From an uncultured Lachnospiraceae bacterium (GTDB lineage Bacteria > Bacillota > Clostridia > Lachnospirales > Lachnospiraceae), in NCBI GenBank assembly GCA_934343915.1, contig CAKRIL010000027.1, forward strand, positions 1-40,063: a stretch of DNA of 40,063 nucleotides, in the 5' to 3' direction. Each line of letters opens with the position of its first letter. Position 1 is the first letter of the stretch. The position numbers and the translations under genes are program-made. Below the pieces are notes generated by a model. It had not been told where the DNA came from and did not search any database. It worked only from the letters and a program-made list of their open reading frames with translations. Positions 30,563 through 38,957 of the stretch are shown here, in pieces.

Positions 30563-31487
30563 GGTAACACCTCACCTCTCCGCCTCTTATTTCACGCACA
30601 GGAGGAACCTGTGTCTCACACTCCTTCGTCCTATACGGGCAGCGCGGTGCAAAAAGGCATCCCTTCGGAAGCTTTCCCGCATATGGCTGAAATCCCGTAA
30701 TCGGCTCAAATCCATTCTGCGGAAGTGCTCTCCACAATGCTTTGGAATAAGGATGCCGCAGGTACGCCTCTCCGGCTTTAAAGTCCGATGCCAAGGCTGT
30801 CTCCACGGTGGTTCCCGCATAAAAGACTGCTACCCTGTCTGCGAACTCAACTGCCAGGTCAATATCATGTGTTATCAGAATAACTGCCTTTCCCTCATCT
30901 GCCATCTCCCTGAACATTTTCAATGCTTCGAGTGCCTGTTCAAGGCTCATTCCGGGTGTGGGTTCATCCGCAATAATAAGCTGCGCATCAGTAATCAGTG
31001 CGGTTGAAACCAGCACCCTCCTTGCCATACCGCCCGATAGCTGGAAAGAGTAGAGCTTTTCTGTCTGCTCCGGCAGATTAAGCCTCTTAAACAGTACCTT
31101 TCTTTTCTGTGCCGACTGCGGCACACTGTGTCCCTCCACCTGAGCGCCCACCTTCATAAGAGGGTCAAGATACGACACTGACTGCGGCACAAGTGCAATC
31201 TCACTTCCCCTAAGCTGCCTCATGCGCTCATTGGTAAGTTCTTCGCCCTTGTAGTGGATATGTCCCTGCAATGACGCATTCTCAGGAAGAATCCCGAGAA
31301 TTGCCGATGCGAGCAGACTTTTGCCTGAGCCGGATGAACCGGCAATAGCAACAATTTCCCCGGGATGCACCGTCAGATGCATGTCGGAAATGACCTTCAA
31401 GTCAGACTGCTTCAAGCCGTTGTCATACATTCTAAATGACACCGACAAATTATGTATTTCAAGTAAAGTATCCTTCTTCTGCTCCAT
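30552..31487 (-). CDS. Nickel/peptide-type ABC importer, first ATPase (NikD/DppD-like)
   Basis: The 311-residue ATPase has Walker A GSSGSGKSL, the Q-loop VPQSVSYLDPLMKVG, signature LSGGMARRVLVSTAL, Walker B LIIADEPTPGM and the His of ITHDIDLAVEFADR. The C-terminus carries the oligopeptide/dipeptide ABC extension with a cysteine motif (FAPRCPYRTKECETQVPPV), known in this family and able to hold an iron-sulfur cluster in some members. TGAGGA lies about four bases before the ATG at 31487, and the gene is 18 bases downstream of the permease gene. Confidence 0.88.
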   Translation of the reverse strand: MEQKKDTLLEIHNLSVSFRMYDNGLKQSDLKVISDMHLTVHPGEIVAIAGSSGSGKSLLASAILGILPENASLQGHIHYKGEELTNERMRQLRGSEIALVPQSVSYLDPLMKVGAQVEGHSVPQSAQKRKVLFKRLNLPEQTEKLYSFQLSGGMARRVLVSTALITDAQLIIADEPTPGMSLEQALEALKMFREMADEGKAVILITHDIDLAVEFADRVAVFYAGTTVETALASDFKAGEAYLRHPYSKALWRALPQNGFEPITGFQPYAGKLPKGCLFAPRCPYRTKECETQVPPVREIRGGEVRCYHGT

Positions 31488-31505
31488 TTTTCCTCACTAT
31501 ATTCC

Positions 31506-32330
31506 CTATTCCTGCGCACTATACGGGTCAAGAATCATGTGCAGATTGTCGCCAAGCTTATCCACAAGCAGTACAATAAGCACAAGAGTTATCCCCGGCA
31601 GCACGGCCATCCACCACATGCCTGTTGATAAATAGCGCATACTTTCCGATAGAATAATTCCAATTGCCGGCTGTTCCGGCGGCAGTCCAAATCCCAAGAA
31701 CGAAATGGAGGCCTCATGCAGAACCGCATGCGGAAACATTAAGACCAGTCCCACAAAAAACTGCGGAACAAGATGCGGCAGCAAATGATTCACCAGAATC
31801 CATCCGCTTGATTTGCCAAGTCTTCGCGATACCGCAATATACTGTTCAGAGCGAAGCTGCAATACCTCACCTCGAATCAGACGCGCAAGACTGCACCAAT
31901 GCGTCGCCGCAATTCCCACAAGCAGTCCCTTCATTCCTCGTCCGAGAGTGAATGAAATAAGAATAATGAGAACCGTATGCGGCACGCTCATCACAAGGTC
32001 AATAATCCAGTTGATAACCGCATCGAGCTGCTTAGACCCCGTTGCCGCTGCAATTCCGACCAGCACGGCAATCACCGCGCTTATGGCTGATGCCGCAATT
32101 CCTATGGTTATACTTACTGACAAGCCCTTTAATGTCCGCAAAAACACATCACGTCCCAACGCGTCCGTTCCAAAAGGATGCTTAAGGCACGGAGCTATTT
32201 TAGCATTTAAAAAACTTCCATTCACGGCTTCCTCGGGAATGAGAATGCCGCATATATAGATTGCCGCAAACAGCAGTGTCATTACTGCCGTAAGCACTAT
32301 TACCTGCGTCCTGTGATTTAACTTTTTCAT
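31506..32330 (-). CDS. Nickel/peptide-type ABC importer, permease (NikC/DppC-like)
   Basis: The 274-residue membrane protein has an N-terminal helix, the conserved HPFGTDALGRDVFLRTLKG segment of DppC/NikC proteins and the EAA loop (VSRRLGKSSGWILVNHLLPH). About six helices are visible. Its ATG overlaps the stop of the preceding permease gene (ATGA at 32327-32330), and GGAGG lies upstream inside that gene. Confidence 0.88.
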   Translation of the reverse strand: MKKLNHRTQVIVLTAVMTLLFAAIYICGILIPEEAVNGSFLNAKIAPCLKHPFGTDALGRDVFLRTLKGLSVSITIGIAASAISAVIAVLVGIAAATGSKQLDAVINWIIDLVMSVPHTVLIILISFTLGRGMKGLLVGIAATHWCSLARLIRGEVLQLRSEQYIAVSRRLGKSSGWILVNHLLPHLVPQFFVGLVLMFPHAVLHEASISFLGFGLPPEQPAIGIILSESMRYLSTGMWWMAVLPGITLVLIVLLVDKLGDNLHMILDPYSAQE

Positions 32331-33322
32331 TCTCCCACCTCCCGAATCCGTGGGTTAATAACTCCGTACAGCAGGTTGGCTGTCATGTTGCCGACACTGA
32401 CAAACAGAGCCGAGAACAGAGTCACACCAAGAAGCAATGCGACATCACCCTGTAAGCCCGCTGCCGATACGGCACTTCCAAGTCCCGGATAGCTGAATAC
32501 GTTCTCCGCCATAACCGAGCCTCCGAACAGCTCCGAAAATGATGAAAACTGTAGTGTCAAAGCCGGTATCAGAACGTTTCTCAGACAATGGCGCTTAAAT
32601 ATCGTGTGCCTGCTCTCTCCTCTCGCCTTTGCGAACAGCACATACTCACTGTTCATAACATCTATCACCTTCTGCCTTGTGTGCAGTGCAATATTGGAAA
32701 ATGACATCAGACTTAACGTGAAGGCAGGAAGAATCAGATGATAAAGCTTCTGTCCGAATGTCACGTTCTCACTTGTAACACCTATTGGTGAAGAGAAGCC
32801 TATCGGGAACCATTTAAGCCACACGGCAAATATAAGAAGGAATAAAAGCCCAAGCCAAAATGTCGGTATTGAGCTTAAAATATAACATATCTTTTTTAAA
32901 ATTCTGTCCGACGGACGGTTCTGATGCATTCCCATCACGCAGCCGAGCGCAAAGCCTATGACTCCCGCCAGTATCCACGCGCATAACATTAGCGCAAGTG
33001 AATTCACAAAACGCTCACCGATAACATCCGCAACAGGTCTGCGGTAAATGACGGATTCACCGAAATTCCCCTTCAGTGCCTCGCTAAGCCATGTAAAGTA
33101 CCGCTCCACAGGCGGCTCGTTCACGCCCCAGTAAGCTTCTATCTCAGCACGCTGCCCGGCAGATACCGCTGTGCCAAGTCCCAAAATATACTGCTGTACC
33201 GGGTCAATCGGCGATATGCTCACCAGTGTGAAAGAAACGACACTGACCGCGAACAGCAGGGATATAATTTTTGCACCGTATATTAAAAAACTGCGCACGG
33301 CTCGTCCAATCGTTCCTCTCAT
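32327..33322 (-). CDS. Nickel/peptide-type ABC importer, permease (NikB/DppB-like)
   Basis: The 331-residue membrane protein has the DppB/NikB features: SFTLVSISPIDPVQQYILG after the first helix, YFTWLSEALKGNFGESVIYR, and the EAA loop FAKARGESRHTIFKRHCLRN. About six helices. The ATG at 33322 has AGAGG six bases upstream; a GTG one codon earlier is too close to the ribosome site. It lies 27 bases downstream of the binding-protein gene. Confidence 0.88.
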   Translation of the reverse strand: MRGTIGRAVRSFLIYGAKIISLLFAVSVVSFTLVSISPIDPVQQYILGLGTAVSAGQRAEIEAYWGVNEPPVERYFTWLSEALKGNFGESVIYRRPVADVIGERFVNSLALMLCAWILAGVIGFALGCVMGMHQNRPSDRILKKICYILSSIPTFWLGLLFLLIFAVWLKWFPIGFSSPIGVTSENVTFGQKLYHLILPAFTLSLMSFSNIALHTRQKVIDVMNSEYVLFAKARGESRHTIFKRHCLRNVLIPALTLQFSSFSELFGGSVMAENVFSYPGLGSAVSAAGLQGDVALLLGVTLFSALFVSVGNMTANLLYGVINPRIREVGE

Positions 33323-33349
33323 CACATACCTCTGTCTCTTTTTAAATTT

Positions 33350-34963
33350 CTATTCTTCTGAGAGCCATTCCCACTCATTCAGGTTCTGAATAAGCGGCAA
33401 TCCATGTCCATGTCCGTGGATAGGCTGATTGCCTATCGAAAGACCATCTCTCACATAAGTCACATGGTCAAGATTTACAATCCATACCCAAGGACATTCA
33501 CCCTTCATGGCTGTTCCCGTCGTGCCGTCCCACTGTACCTTTTTCCAGTTCTCATTGGCCTCCTCGACAGTCAATGCCTCCATCGCAGCGTCAAGATACC
33601 CGTCAGTTATCTCACTCATGTAGCCTTCCGGATTGTAAAAATCGTCTAACAGCGCTCCTTCTGAGCGGTACAGGTAATACGTTTCATTAGGACTTGATGA
33701 ACCCCAGCCCATAACAACTGCCTCGGAAAACATTACCTTCATAATATCATCCCAGCTCATTCCCTCGACATTTACCCTTATTCCGACTGCCTTCAACTGC
33801 TCTGCCGCTGCCATACCGACTGCCTGACGAACCGAGTCGCCCGAAGGATATACACACTTAAATTCCGCCTTAATTCCATCCCTCTCAACAATCCCGTCGC
33901 CGTCTGTATCAGCCCATCCTGCATCTGCAAGGAGCTTCTTTGCATATTCAACGTCTGTATCTATTTTAACATCAGGATTATTCCAAGGCATACCATCATT
34001 TTCCGAATATGCCGGTCTTGCGAATCCGTTCAATACCGTATCTGCAATCTGTTCACGGTCAATCGCATAGGCAATCGCATGACGTATTTCAAGATTACAT
34101 GTCACATTATTTCCGATAGGCGCACCGCTCTCCGTCGTCAGCCCTTCATTCGGAAGAACCGGCAGTGTGAACCCACGATTGTCGGCAGACTTGATTGCCT
34201 CGACATGATAGCCCTTCACCTGAGTACTGCCGAGAGTTGCCGCTGAATATGCCACGTCAACCTTTCCCGCCTGTACCGCCGCAAGTGCGGCATCCTCTGA
34301 CATGAATACAACCGTCACGTTCTTAATCTTAGGCACATCGCCGTAATAATTTTCATTTGCGGTAAAGATAATCTGCTCCTGCGCTCTCCATTCCACGAAC
34401 TTGTAAGGTCCTGAACCTATCGGATTCAATCCGTAGTTCTCGTTATACGCGTGCTTTGGAACTATTCCGACCGATGCCAGCGTGTTCAAAAACACTGATG
34501 TCGGCTTGGAAAGTGTAATCTCAACGGTGACATCATCCTTCGCCACCGCACTTTCCATGTATGTGAGGTCAAAAGACCCCTGTGCCGTCTTAGCTGTCTC
34601 AAGTGTAAATGCAACATCCTCGGCAGTCACCTTCACTCCATCCGTAAAGTACGCATCATCGCGGATGGTAAACGTCCACGTCAGTCCATCCTGTGACAAT
34701 TCATAGTTCACAGCCAAATCATTCTCGAAATTCAGGTCGGCATTGTATTTTACCAAGGTGCTCTGAACAATGGGTGAATTTCCATGTCCCCAGCCCTTCG
34801 TCGGGTCGAGTGTCTCAGGTTCAGAACCGATGGCAATGATAACACTGTCCTTTTTTGAATCCGAGGTATTGTTTCCCGTGCCTGCTGCCTTATTCTGACA
34901 TGCGGTCAGATTGACAGCCATAAGCATAATTAATATATTCGAAAGTATTTTTTTGATTTTCAT
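33350..34963 (-). CDS. Nickel/peptide-type ABC importer, substrate-binding lipoprotein (NikA-like)
   Basis: The 537-residue protein has a lipoprotein signal peptide (MKIKKILSNILIMLMAVNLT with Cys22 in LTAC) and the SBP family 5 fold: SEPETLDPTKGWGHGN, LTWTFTIRDDAYFTDGVKV, NPIGSGPYKFVEW and EIRHAIAYAIDREQIADTVL. Near the C-terminus is a His-rich loop, IHGHGHGLPLIQNLNEWEW, of a kind seen in nickel-binding members and a candidate metal ligand. A frame extending six codons upstream to a TTG overlaps the larC stop, but the ATG at 34963 gives a clean signal peptide. Its position directly after larC suggests it delivers nickel for the cofactor. Confidence 0.88.
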   Translation of the reverse strand: MKIKKILSNILIMLMAVNLTACQNKAAGTGNNTSDSKKDSVIIAIGSEPETLDPTKGWGHGNSPIVQSTLVKYNADLNFENDLAVNYELSQDGLTWTFTIRDDAYFTDGVKVTAEDVAFTLETAKTAQGSFDLTYMESAVAKDDVTVEITLSKPTSVFLNTLASVGIVPKHAYNENYGLNPIGSGPYKFVEWRAQEQIIFTANENYYGDVPKIKNVTVVFMSEDAALAAVQAGKVDVAYSAATLGSTQVKGYHVEAIKSADNRGFTLPVLPNEGLTTESGAPIGNNVTCNLEIRHAIAYAIDREQIADTVLNGFARPAYSENDGMPWNNPDVKIDTDVEYAKKLLADAGWADTDGDGIVERDGIKAEFKCVYPSGDSVRQAVGMAAAEQLKAVGIRVNVEGMSWDDIMKVMFSEAVVMGWGSSSPNETYYLYRSEGALLDDFYNPEGYMSEITDGYLDAAMEALTVEEANENWKKVQWDGTTGTAMKGECPWVWIVNLDHVTYVRDGLSIGNQPIHGHGHGLPLIQNLNEWEWLSEE

Positions 34964-34977
34964 AAATATTTTCCATT

Positions 34978-36216
34978 TCAATCTGAATCAGTCTTTTTTA
35001 ACTTTGCAAATACCTCTCCGATTGAAATATTCTCCTCCTTTGCTATGCGTGAAACATCATCATACTCATATTTTCTGCGCTCAACACCATATCCTGATGA
35101 TACCTTGCATCGAATCGTACCATAAGCTGTCCGGGTCTCCTCAATATGTCTGTCCAAAACATATCTGTGGAACGTATTTTCACGGACACCTATTGTAGTT
35201 GTGTGTTTAAAAATACTTCTTATAACAGCTTCCTTATCCTTTTCGCGGCACATAACCTTGATAAGGATTCCAGGACGTGACTTCTTCATTCCGATTGGAA
35301 TGGTATATACGTCGAGCGCTCTAGCTTCAAACAGTCTGTCCATTGCAAATCCGACCGCTTCACCTGTCATATCGTCCACATTGCAGCTGAGCTCGCATAT
35401 CTCATCCTGCGAGCCCTCAGTCTCGCCAAGCATCACTCGTACACAGTTGGCCGCCTCAAAGTCCTTCTTTCCCATTCCGTAGCCTACACCCTGAAGCTTC
35501 ATGACCGGCATATTACCGAATCGTGCGGCAAAGTGCTTAAGAAGTGCCGCACCCGTAGGTGTACACAGCTCGCCTCTCACAGAACCGCCGTAAATCGGCA
35601 CATCACTTAAAATATAAGCCGTGGCAGGTGCAGGAACCGGCAGAACCCCGTGAGCACATCTTACCTGTCCGCTGCCTACATGTATCGGAGAAACAACAAC
35701 TTCATCGACAGCAAGACGGTTCATCAGCATACACACTGCCGTAATGTCCGCTATCGCATCCATCGTTCCGACCTCATGAAAATGAATCTCCGACACGTCA
35801 ACGCCGTGTACATGGCTCTCCGCCTCCGCAATCAGCTTATACACAGCCATTACATCATCCTGCACCTTTTTCGGCAGCGTCATATGTTCACGCACAATGT
35901 GCTCAATATCATGCATGCTGCTGTGATGATGGTGGTGGTCATGTGTATGCCCGCCATGATTATGGTCATCTTCATGTGAACACTCGTCGTGATGATTGTC
36001 ATGGCTCTCTTCCTCCTCGCCATTAACCGTTACCGTTATATGTGTTCCGGTTATGCCGCACTTCACCGACGGCTCTTTTTTGAAGGTAACACCCGGTATG
36101 CCAAGCTCATTCAATTCTTTTATAAAAGCATCGGAATCCGGCAGAAGCTCAAGCAATGCCGCCGTGAGCATATCACCTGCCGCTCCCATGCCACAGTCAA
36201 TATACAGCGTTCTCAT
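34978..36216 (-). CDS. larC: Nickel insertase LarC, single continuous frame
   Basis: LarC is the CTP-dependent nickel insertase that completes the nickel-pincer nucleotide cofactor. The 412-residue protein shows YIDCGMGAAGDMLTAALLEL at the start, EIHFHEVGTMDAIADITAV, GVLPVPAPATAYIL, TPTGAALL and NVDDMTGEAVGFAMDRLFEA. A His-rich region at about residues 71-105 includes HDHHHHHSSMHD and is suited to nickel storage or delivery. In Lactiplantibacillus plantarum larC is split and joined by programmed frameshifting; here the frame is open throughout. ATG at 36216 lies two bases after the larB stop with GAGG seven bases upstream; a TTG two codons earlier overlaps that stop. Confidence 0.93.
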   Translation of the reverse strand: MRTLYIDCGMGAAGDMLTAALLELLPDSDAFIKELNELGIPGVTFKKEPSVKCGITGTHITVTVNGEEEESHDNHHDECSHEDDHNHGGHTHDHHHHHSSMHDIEHIVREHMTLPKKVQDDVMAVYKLIAEAESHVHGVDVSEIHFHEVGTMDAIADITAVCMLMNRLAVDEVVVSPIHVGSGQVRCAHGVLPVPAPATAYILSDVPIYGGSVRGELCTPTGAALLKHFAARFGNMPVMKLQGVGYGMGKKDFEAANCVRVMLGETEGSQDEICELSCNVDDMTGEAVGFAMDRLFEARALDVYTIPIGMKKSRPGILIKVMCREKDKEAVIRSIFKHTTTIGVRENTFHRYVLDRHIEETRTAYGTIRCKVSSGYGVERRKYEYDDVSRIAKEENISIGEVFAKLKKTDSD

Positions 36217-36218
36217 AA

Positions 36219-36980
36219 TCAATCCTCTTTTCTTACATTCATGTGATTAATCATATTTGCAAGGTACCCTGCTCCAAAACCATTGTCGATGTTGACGACC
36301 GACACTCCGCTTGCACAGGAATTAAGCATAGCCAGCAGAGCTGACAGTCCTCCGAACGACGCACCATACCCAACACTTGTCGGAACCGCGATAACCGGAC
36401 AATCAGAGAGTCCTCCGATTACGCTTGCCAATGCGCCCTCCATTCCTGCTATTGCAATAATAACACTCGCACTCATAATGTCCTCAAGATGAGCAAGTGT
36501 TCTGTGAAGTCCGGCAACTCCCACATCATACAGACGCACGACCTCATTGCCGAGAATCTCAGCCGTGAGTGCAGCCTCCTCCGCAACCGGAATATCACTC
36601 GTTCCACCGGTTGCCACAACAATCCTTCCCATGCCGTCAGGTACGGGCATATCTCCTATTATTCCGCACCTCGCGTCCTTGTAGTAGTTAAGCTTATGAA
36701 CCTTTGCCACCTCATCAGCCGCCTCCGATGAGAGGCGTGTGATAAGTATGGTGGCCTGCCCGTTTTTTAACATTGTAGACGCAATTCCTATAATCTGGTC
36801 AGGTGTCTTTCCGGCTCCGTATATCACCTCCGCGGTTCCCTGACGCAGCTTCCTGTGCATGTCAACCTTGGCATAGCCGATATCCTCGAACGGCTTCGTC
36901 TTAAGCTTTAATAATGCTTCCTCAACTGAGACCGTTCCGTCACTCACACCCTCCAACACTTTTCTTATATCTGTGTTCAA
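36219..36980 (-). CDS. larB: Pyridinium-3,5-biscarboxylate synthase LarB
   Basis: LarB carboxylates and hydrolyses nicotinic acid adenine dinucleotide to the biscarboxylate mononucleotide, the first step to the nickel-pincer cofactor. The 253-residue protein has the PurE-like C-terminal domain: VVATGGTSDIPVAEEAALTA, DVGVAGLHR, AIAGMEGALASVIGGL, VIAVPTSVGYGASFGGLSA and NSCASGVSVVNIDNGFGAG. The start is a TTG at 36980 overlapping the larE stop (TTGA), with GGAGG seven bases upstream inside larE; no ATG fits the conserved N-terminus. The order larE-larB-larC with overlaps implies translational coupling. Confidence 0.93.
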   Translation of the reverse strand: MNTDIRKVLEGVSDGTVSVEEALLKLKTKPFEDIGYAKVDMHRKLRQGTAEVIYGAGKTPDQIIGIASTMLKNGQATILITRLSSEAADEVAKVHKLNYYKDARCGIIGDMPVPDGMGRIVVATGGTSDIPVAEEAALTAEILGNEVVRLYDVGVAGLHRTLAHLEDIMSASVIIAIAGMEGALASVIGGLSDCPVIAVPTSVGYGASFGGLSALLAMLNSCASGVSVVNIDNGFGAGYLANMINHMNVRKED

Positions 36981-37723
36981 CCTCTTACCTCCATGTCGAG
37001 AACTACCGACTTGTAATACTGCTTGAATTTATCCAAAATAAGCTTTCTATTCTCCATGAGCAGCCCCCACTGAGCCTCAGGAAGCTGTATTTTAGCATTC
37101 CCATCATTGGAACGCACACGAAAATCCGTGAATCCAAGTGAAAAAAGAAATCCTTCCGCTTCCTCCGTGGCTCTCAATTTCTCCGCCGTTATTCTCTCAC
37201 CTGTCGGAATTCTTGTTGCAAGACATGCATATGCCGGCTTATCCCATGTGAACAGCCCCGCCTCCTTGGACAGGCTTCTTATCTGCGACTTGGTAAGTCC
37301 GCACTCGCGCAGAGGCGACAGAACCGACATCTCTTTAAGTGCCTTCATTCCCGGACGGTCCCCCGCATCGTCCGATGCGTTAGTTCCGTCTAACAGAGTG
37401 GTGAATCCATCCTCGCCCGCTGCCTTCACTATCTGCGAGAAAATTATTCTCTTGCAATAATAGCATCTGTTCGATGGATTGGTGCACACCTCGTCCGCCC
37501 CAAGGACACTCAGCTTCATAACCTTAAGGTCTGCTCCGATTCCCTCCGCAAGCTTCACTGCATCCTCCAATTCAAATTCCGGCTGAAACTCAGCTTTTAC
37601 AAAATACGCGCGAACCTCCTTGGCATACTGCTTCGCAGCATACAAAAGATATGAGGAATCCACTCCTCCTGAAAATGCAATTGCCACCTTCGGATGCTCG
37701 GTAAAAAATTCTTTTAATGTCAT
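36977..37723 (-). CDS. larE: Pyridinium-3,5-biscarboxylate sulfurtransferase LarE
   Basis: LarE adenylates the biscarboxylate and inserts sulfur. The 248-residue protein has the PP-loop AFSGGVDSSYLLYA (residues 16-29), NPSNRCYYCKR (Cys87, Cys90) and DKPAYACLATRIPTGERI with Cys167 at the position of the sacrificial cysteine of the Lactiplantibacillus enzyme. Whether it uses that cysteine as the sulfur source or a cluster-bound sulfide as in other LarE proteins is not settled by sequence; a SPLRECGLTK cysteine is also present. GGAGA lies six bases before the ATG at 37723. It is the first gene of the lar-importer operon, behind a leader containing a terminator-like hairpin. Confidence 0.93.
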   Translation of the reverse strand: MTLKEFFTEHPKVAIAFSGGVDSSYLLYAAKQYAKEVRAYFVKAEFQPEFELEDAVKLAEGIGADLKVMKLSVLGADEVCTNPSNRCYYCKRIIFSQIVKAAGEDGFTTLLDGTNASDDAGDRPGMKALKEMSVLSPLRECGLTKSQIRSLSKEAGLFTWDKPAYACLATRIPTGERITAEKLRATEEAEGFLFSLGFTDFRVRSNDGNAKIQLPEAQWGLLMENRKLILDKFKQYYKSVVLDMEVRG

Positions 37724-37771
37724 ACTAATTCTCCATGCCATAACATATCCATGCCCTGATGATTGTACCTG

Positions 37772-37812
37772 AATAAAAATGCACACAGATTCCCTTCAGA
37801 GAATATGTGTGC
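37772..37812 (-). terminator. Terminator or attenuator hairpin in the larE leader
   Basis: On the minus strand GCACACA (37806-37812) pairs with TGTGTGC (37781-37787), extended by an ATTC/GAAT inner stem, and is followed by ATTTTTATT (37772-37780). It lies about 50 bases upstream of larE. If the promoter at 37930-37958 is real, larE transcripts must read through it, making it an attenuator; otherwise it ends the DUF3842 transcript. Confidence 0.6.
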
Positions 37813-37929
37813 CTTCATAGCAGATACTTCAACCAATATGCTGTTATATCTTTCTTTACTAATTATCAACTTCGAACTGACACTTCTGTATCAGACACAA
37901 CAGCTTCATGCTGTCAGATTAACTCTGAT

Positions 37930-37958
37930 ATTATATAGTAAAATTAATATAAATGCAA
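37930..37958 (-). promoter_or_regulatory. Promoter of the lar-importer operon
   Basis: On the minus strand TTGCAT (37953-37958) and a perfect TATAAT (37930-37935) are 17 bases apart, just after the DUF3842 stop codon (37975). It would give a leader of about 200 bases before larE. Confidence 0.65.
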
Positions 37959-37974
37959 TGCTGCATTTTAAATA

Positions 37975-38385
37975 TCACTTCTGAGCGGTCTGCACCAGCT
38001 CATTAATCACAGCCTGTATAAGCTTCCCTATATTCAAATCCTCTACCCCGACAACAATATTATCACAATGATTAATCGGAATAAGTATGCGCTTGGCATC
38101 ACTCTGCGCAACGGCATTCGCCATACGGCAGGTTATCTCACCAAGCATCGCATCAGCAATCACAATTCCAATCGGACCGACAATCACATCCGCTCTTCTG
38201 CTGTTGACGACAACCGCGTTCTCTCCTGTTGCCGCATTGTCTGCCCCTGCCTTAAGCATGGCTGCCGTCGCAGCGGTGTTGGTGCCGACGGCCGTTACAA
38301 CCGCATTCGACACATTCTCTTTAATCGCTGAGACAAGCTGCTTTCCGATTCCGCCACCCTGAGCATCTATTACCAAAATTTTCAT
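37975..38385 (-). CDS. DUF3842 family protein
   Basis: The 136-residue protein has a Rossmann-like glycine-rich start (KILVIDAQGGGIGKQLVSAI), an Ala/Thr-rich middle (GTNTAATAAMLKAGADNAAT) and a GPIGIVIADAMLGEIT segment. This matches the DUF3842 family of anaerobic Firmicutes, of unknown function. The ATG at 38385 is three codons inside a possible GTG start that would sit too close to the AAGGAG site. It lies 44 bases downstream of the small HTH gene and directly upstream of the lar promoter, on the same strand. Context makes a link to the lar system possible but not shown. Confidence 0.75.
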   Translation of the reverse strand: MKILVIDAQGGGIGKQLVSAIKENVSNAVVTAVGTNTAATAAMLKAGADNAATGENAVVVNSRRADVIVGPIGIVIADAMLGEITCRMANAVAQSDAKRILIPINHCDNIVVGVEDLNIGKLIQAVINELVQTAQK

Positions 38386-38429
38386 AACGTACACTTCTCC
38401 TTATATGTAATCAAGCTATATTTTCTCCG

Positions 38430-38729
38430 TTAAGCCTGCTTCTTCTGCTTCTCGTCCATGCTCTCCTTCATCTTATCATAATACACCTTGTACCTGTAAA
38501 TGGTTCTCTCACTGACTTCATTTCTTCTTGCAATCTCAACCATTGTCATACCGCTCTCATAGCCCTCAACAAAATCATTATAAATCGACATCCACTTGGC
38601 GTTGTGCTTCTGTCTTCCGCTCATCTTTCTGTTCCTGTAGTACTCAAGCTCTTCCTTAAGCTTAACGTTCTCCTCCTCAAGCTCCTCTATTCTCTTAAGT
38701 GCTTCATCAATAGTCATACTCTTTTTCAT
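38430..38729 (-). CDS. Small coiled-coil / helix-turn-helix protein
   Basis: The 99-residue protein has an N-terminal coiled coil (EALKRIEELEEENVKLKEEL, heptad-like), a basic stretch (RNRKMSGRQKHNAKW) and a resolvase-invertase-like HTH (GMTMVEIARRNEVSERTIYR). It looks like a dimeric DNA-binding protein or the DNA-binding remnant of a recombinase; no catalytic domain is present. AGGAGG lies nine bases before the ATG at 38729. A near-consensus promoter precedes it, and DUF3842 follows on the same transcript. It is a candidate regulator of the downstream lar operon, by position only. Confidence 0.75.
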   Translation of the reverse strand: MKKSMTIDEALKRIEELEEENVKLKEELEYYRNRKMSGRQKHNAKWMSIYNDFVEGYESGMTMVEIARRNEVSERTIYRYKVYYDKMKESMDEKQKKQA

Positions 38730-38810
38730 GGTGATAGGCCTCCTGTTCGTTGCATTATTTCTTCACGTTTTCCTGCAATATATGCCAAATATTCAGTATT
38801 CTCTCTATAT

Positions 38811-38839
38811 ATTATAAATGCACATCTGTATTTAGTCAA
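38811..38839 (-). promoter_or_regulatory. Promoter of the HTH-DUF3842 transcript
   Basis: On the minus strand TTGACT (38834-38839) and a perfect TATAAT (38811-38816) are 17 bases apart, about 80 bases upstream of the HTH gene. Confidence 0.75.
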
Positions 38840-38957
38840 TCTGATTATGTCATGTCGGTATAATAAAAAACACCATGTGAGCCGGCTGACAAAGCCTCCG
38901 CATGCCCAACTTAAGTTATGGAAAATAATTGTTTTTAACCAAACTTTTTAATACCGT

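Noticed and set aside
29960..34963. Calling the ABC importer a dipeptide/oligopeptide transporter
   Set aside because: Sequence alone allows it, but the operon fusion to larEBC and the His-rich motifs make nickel more likely; the peptide option is kept open in the entries.
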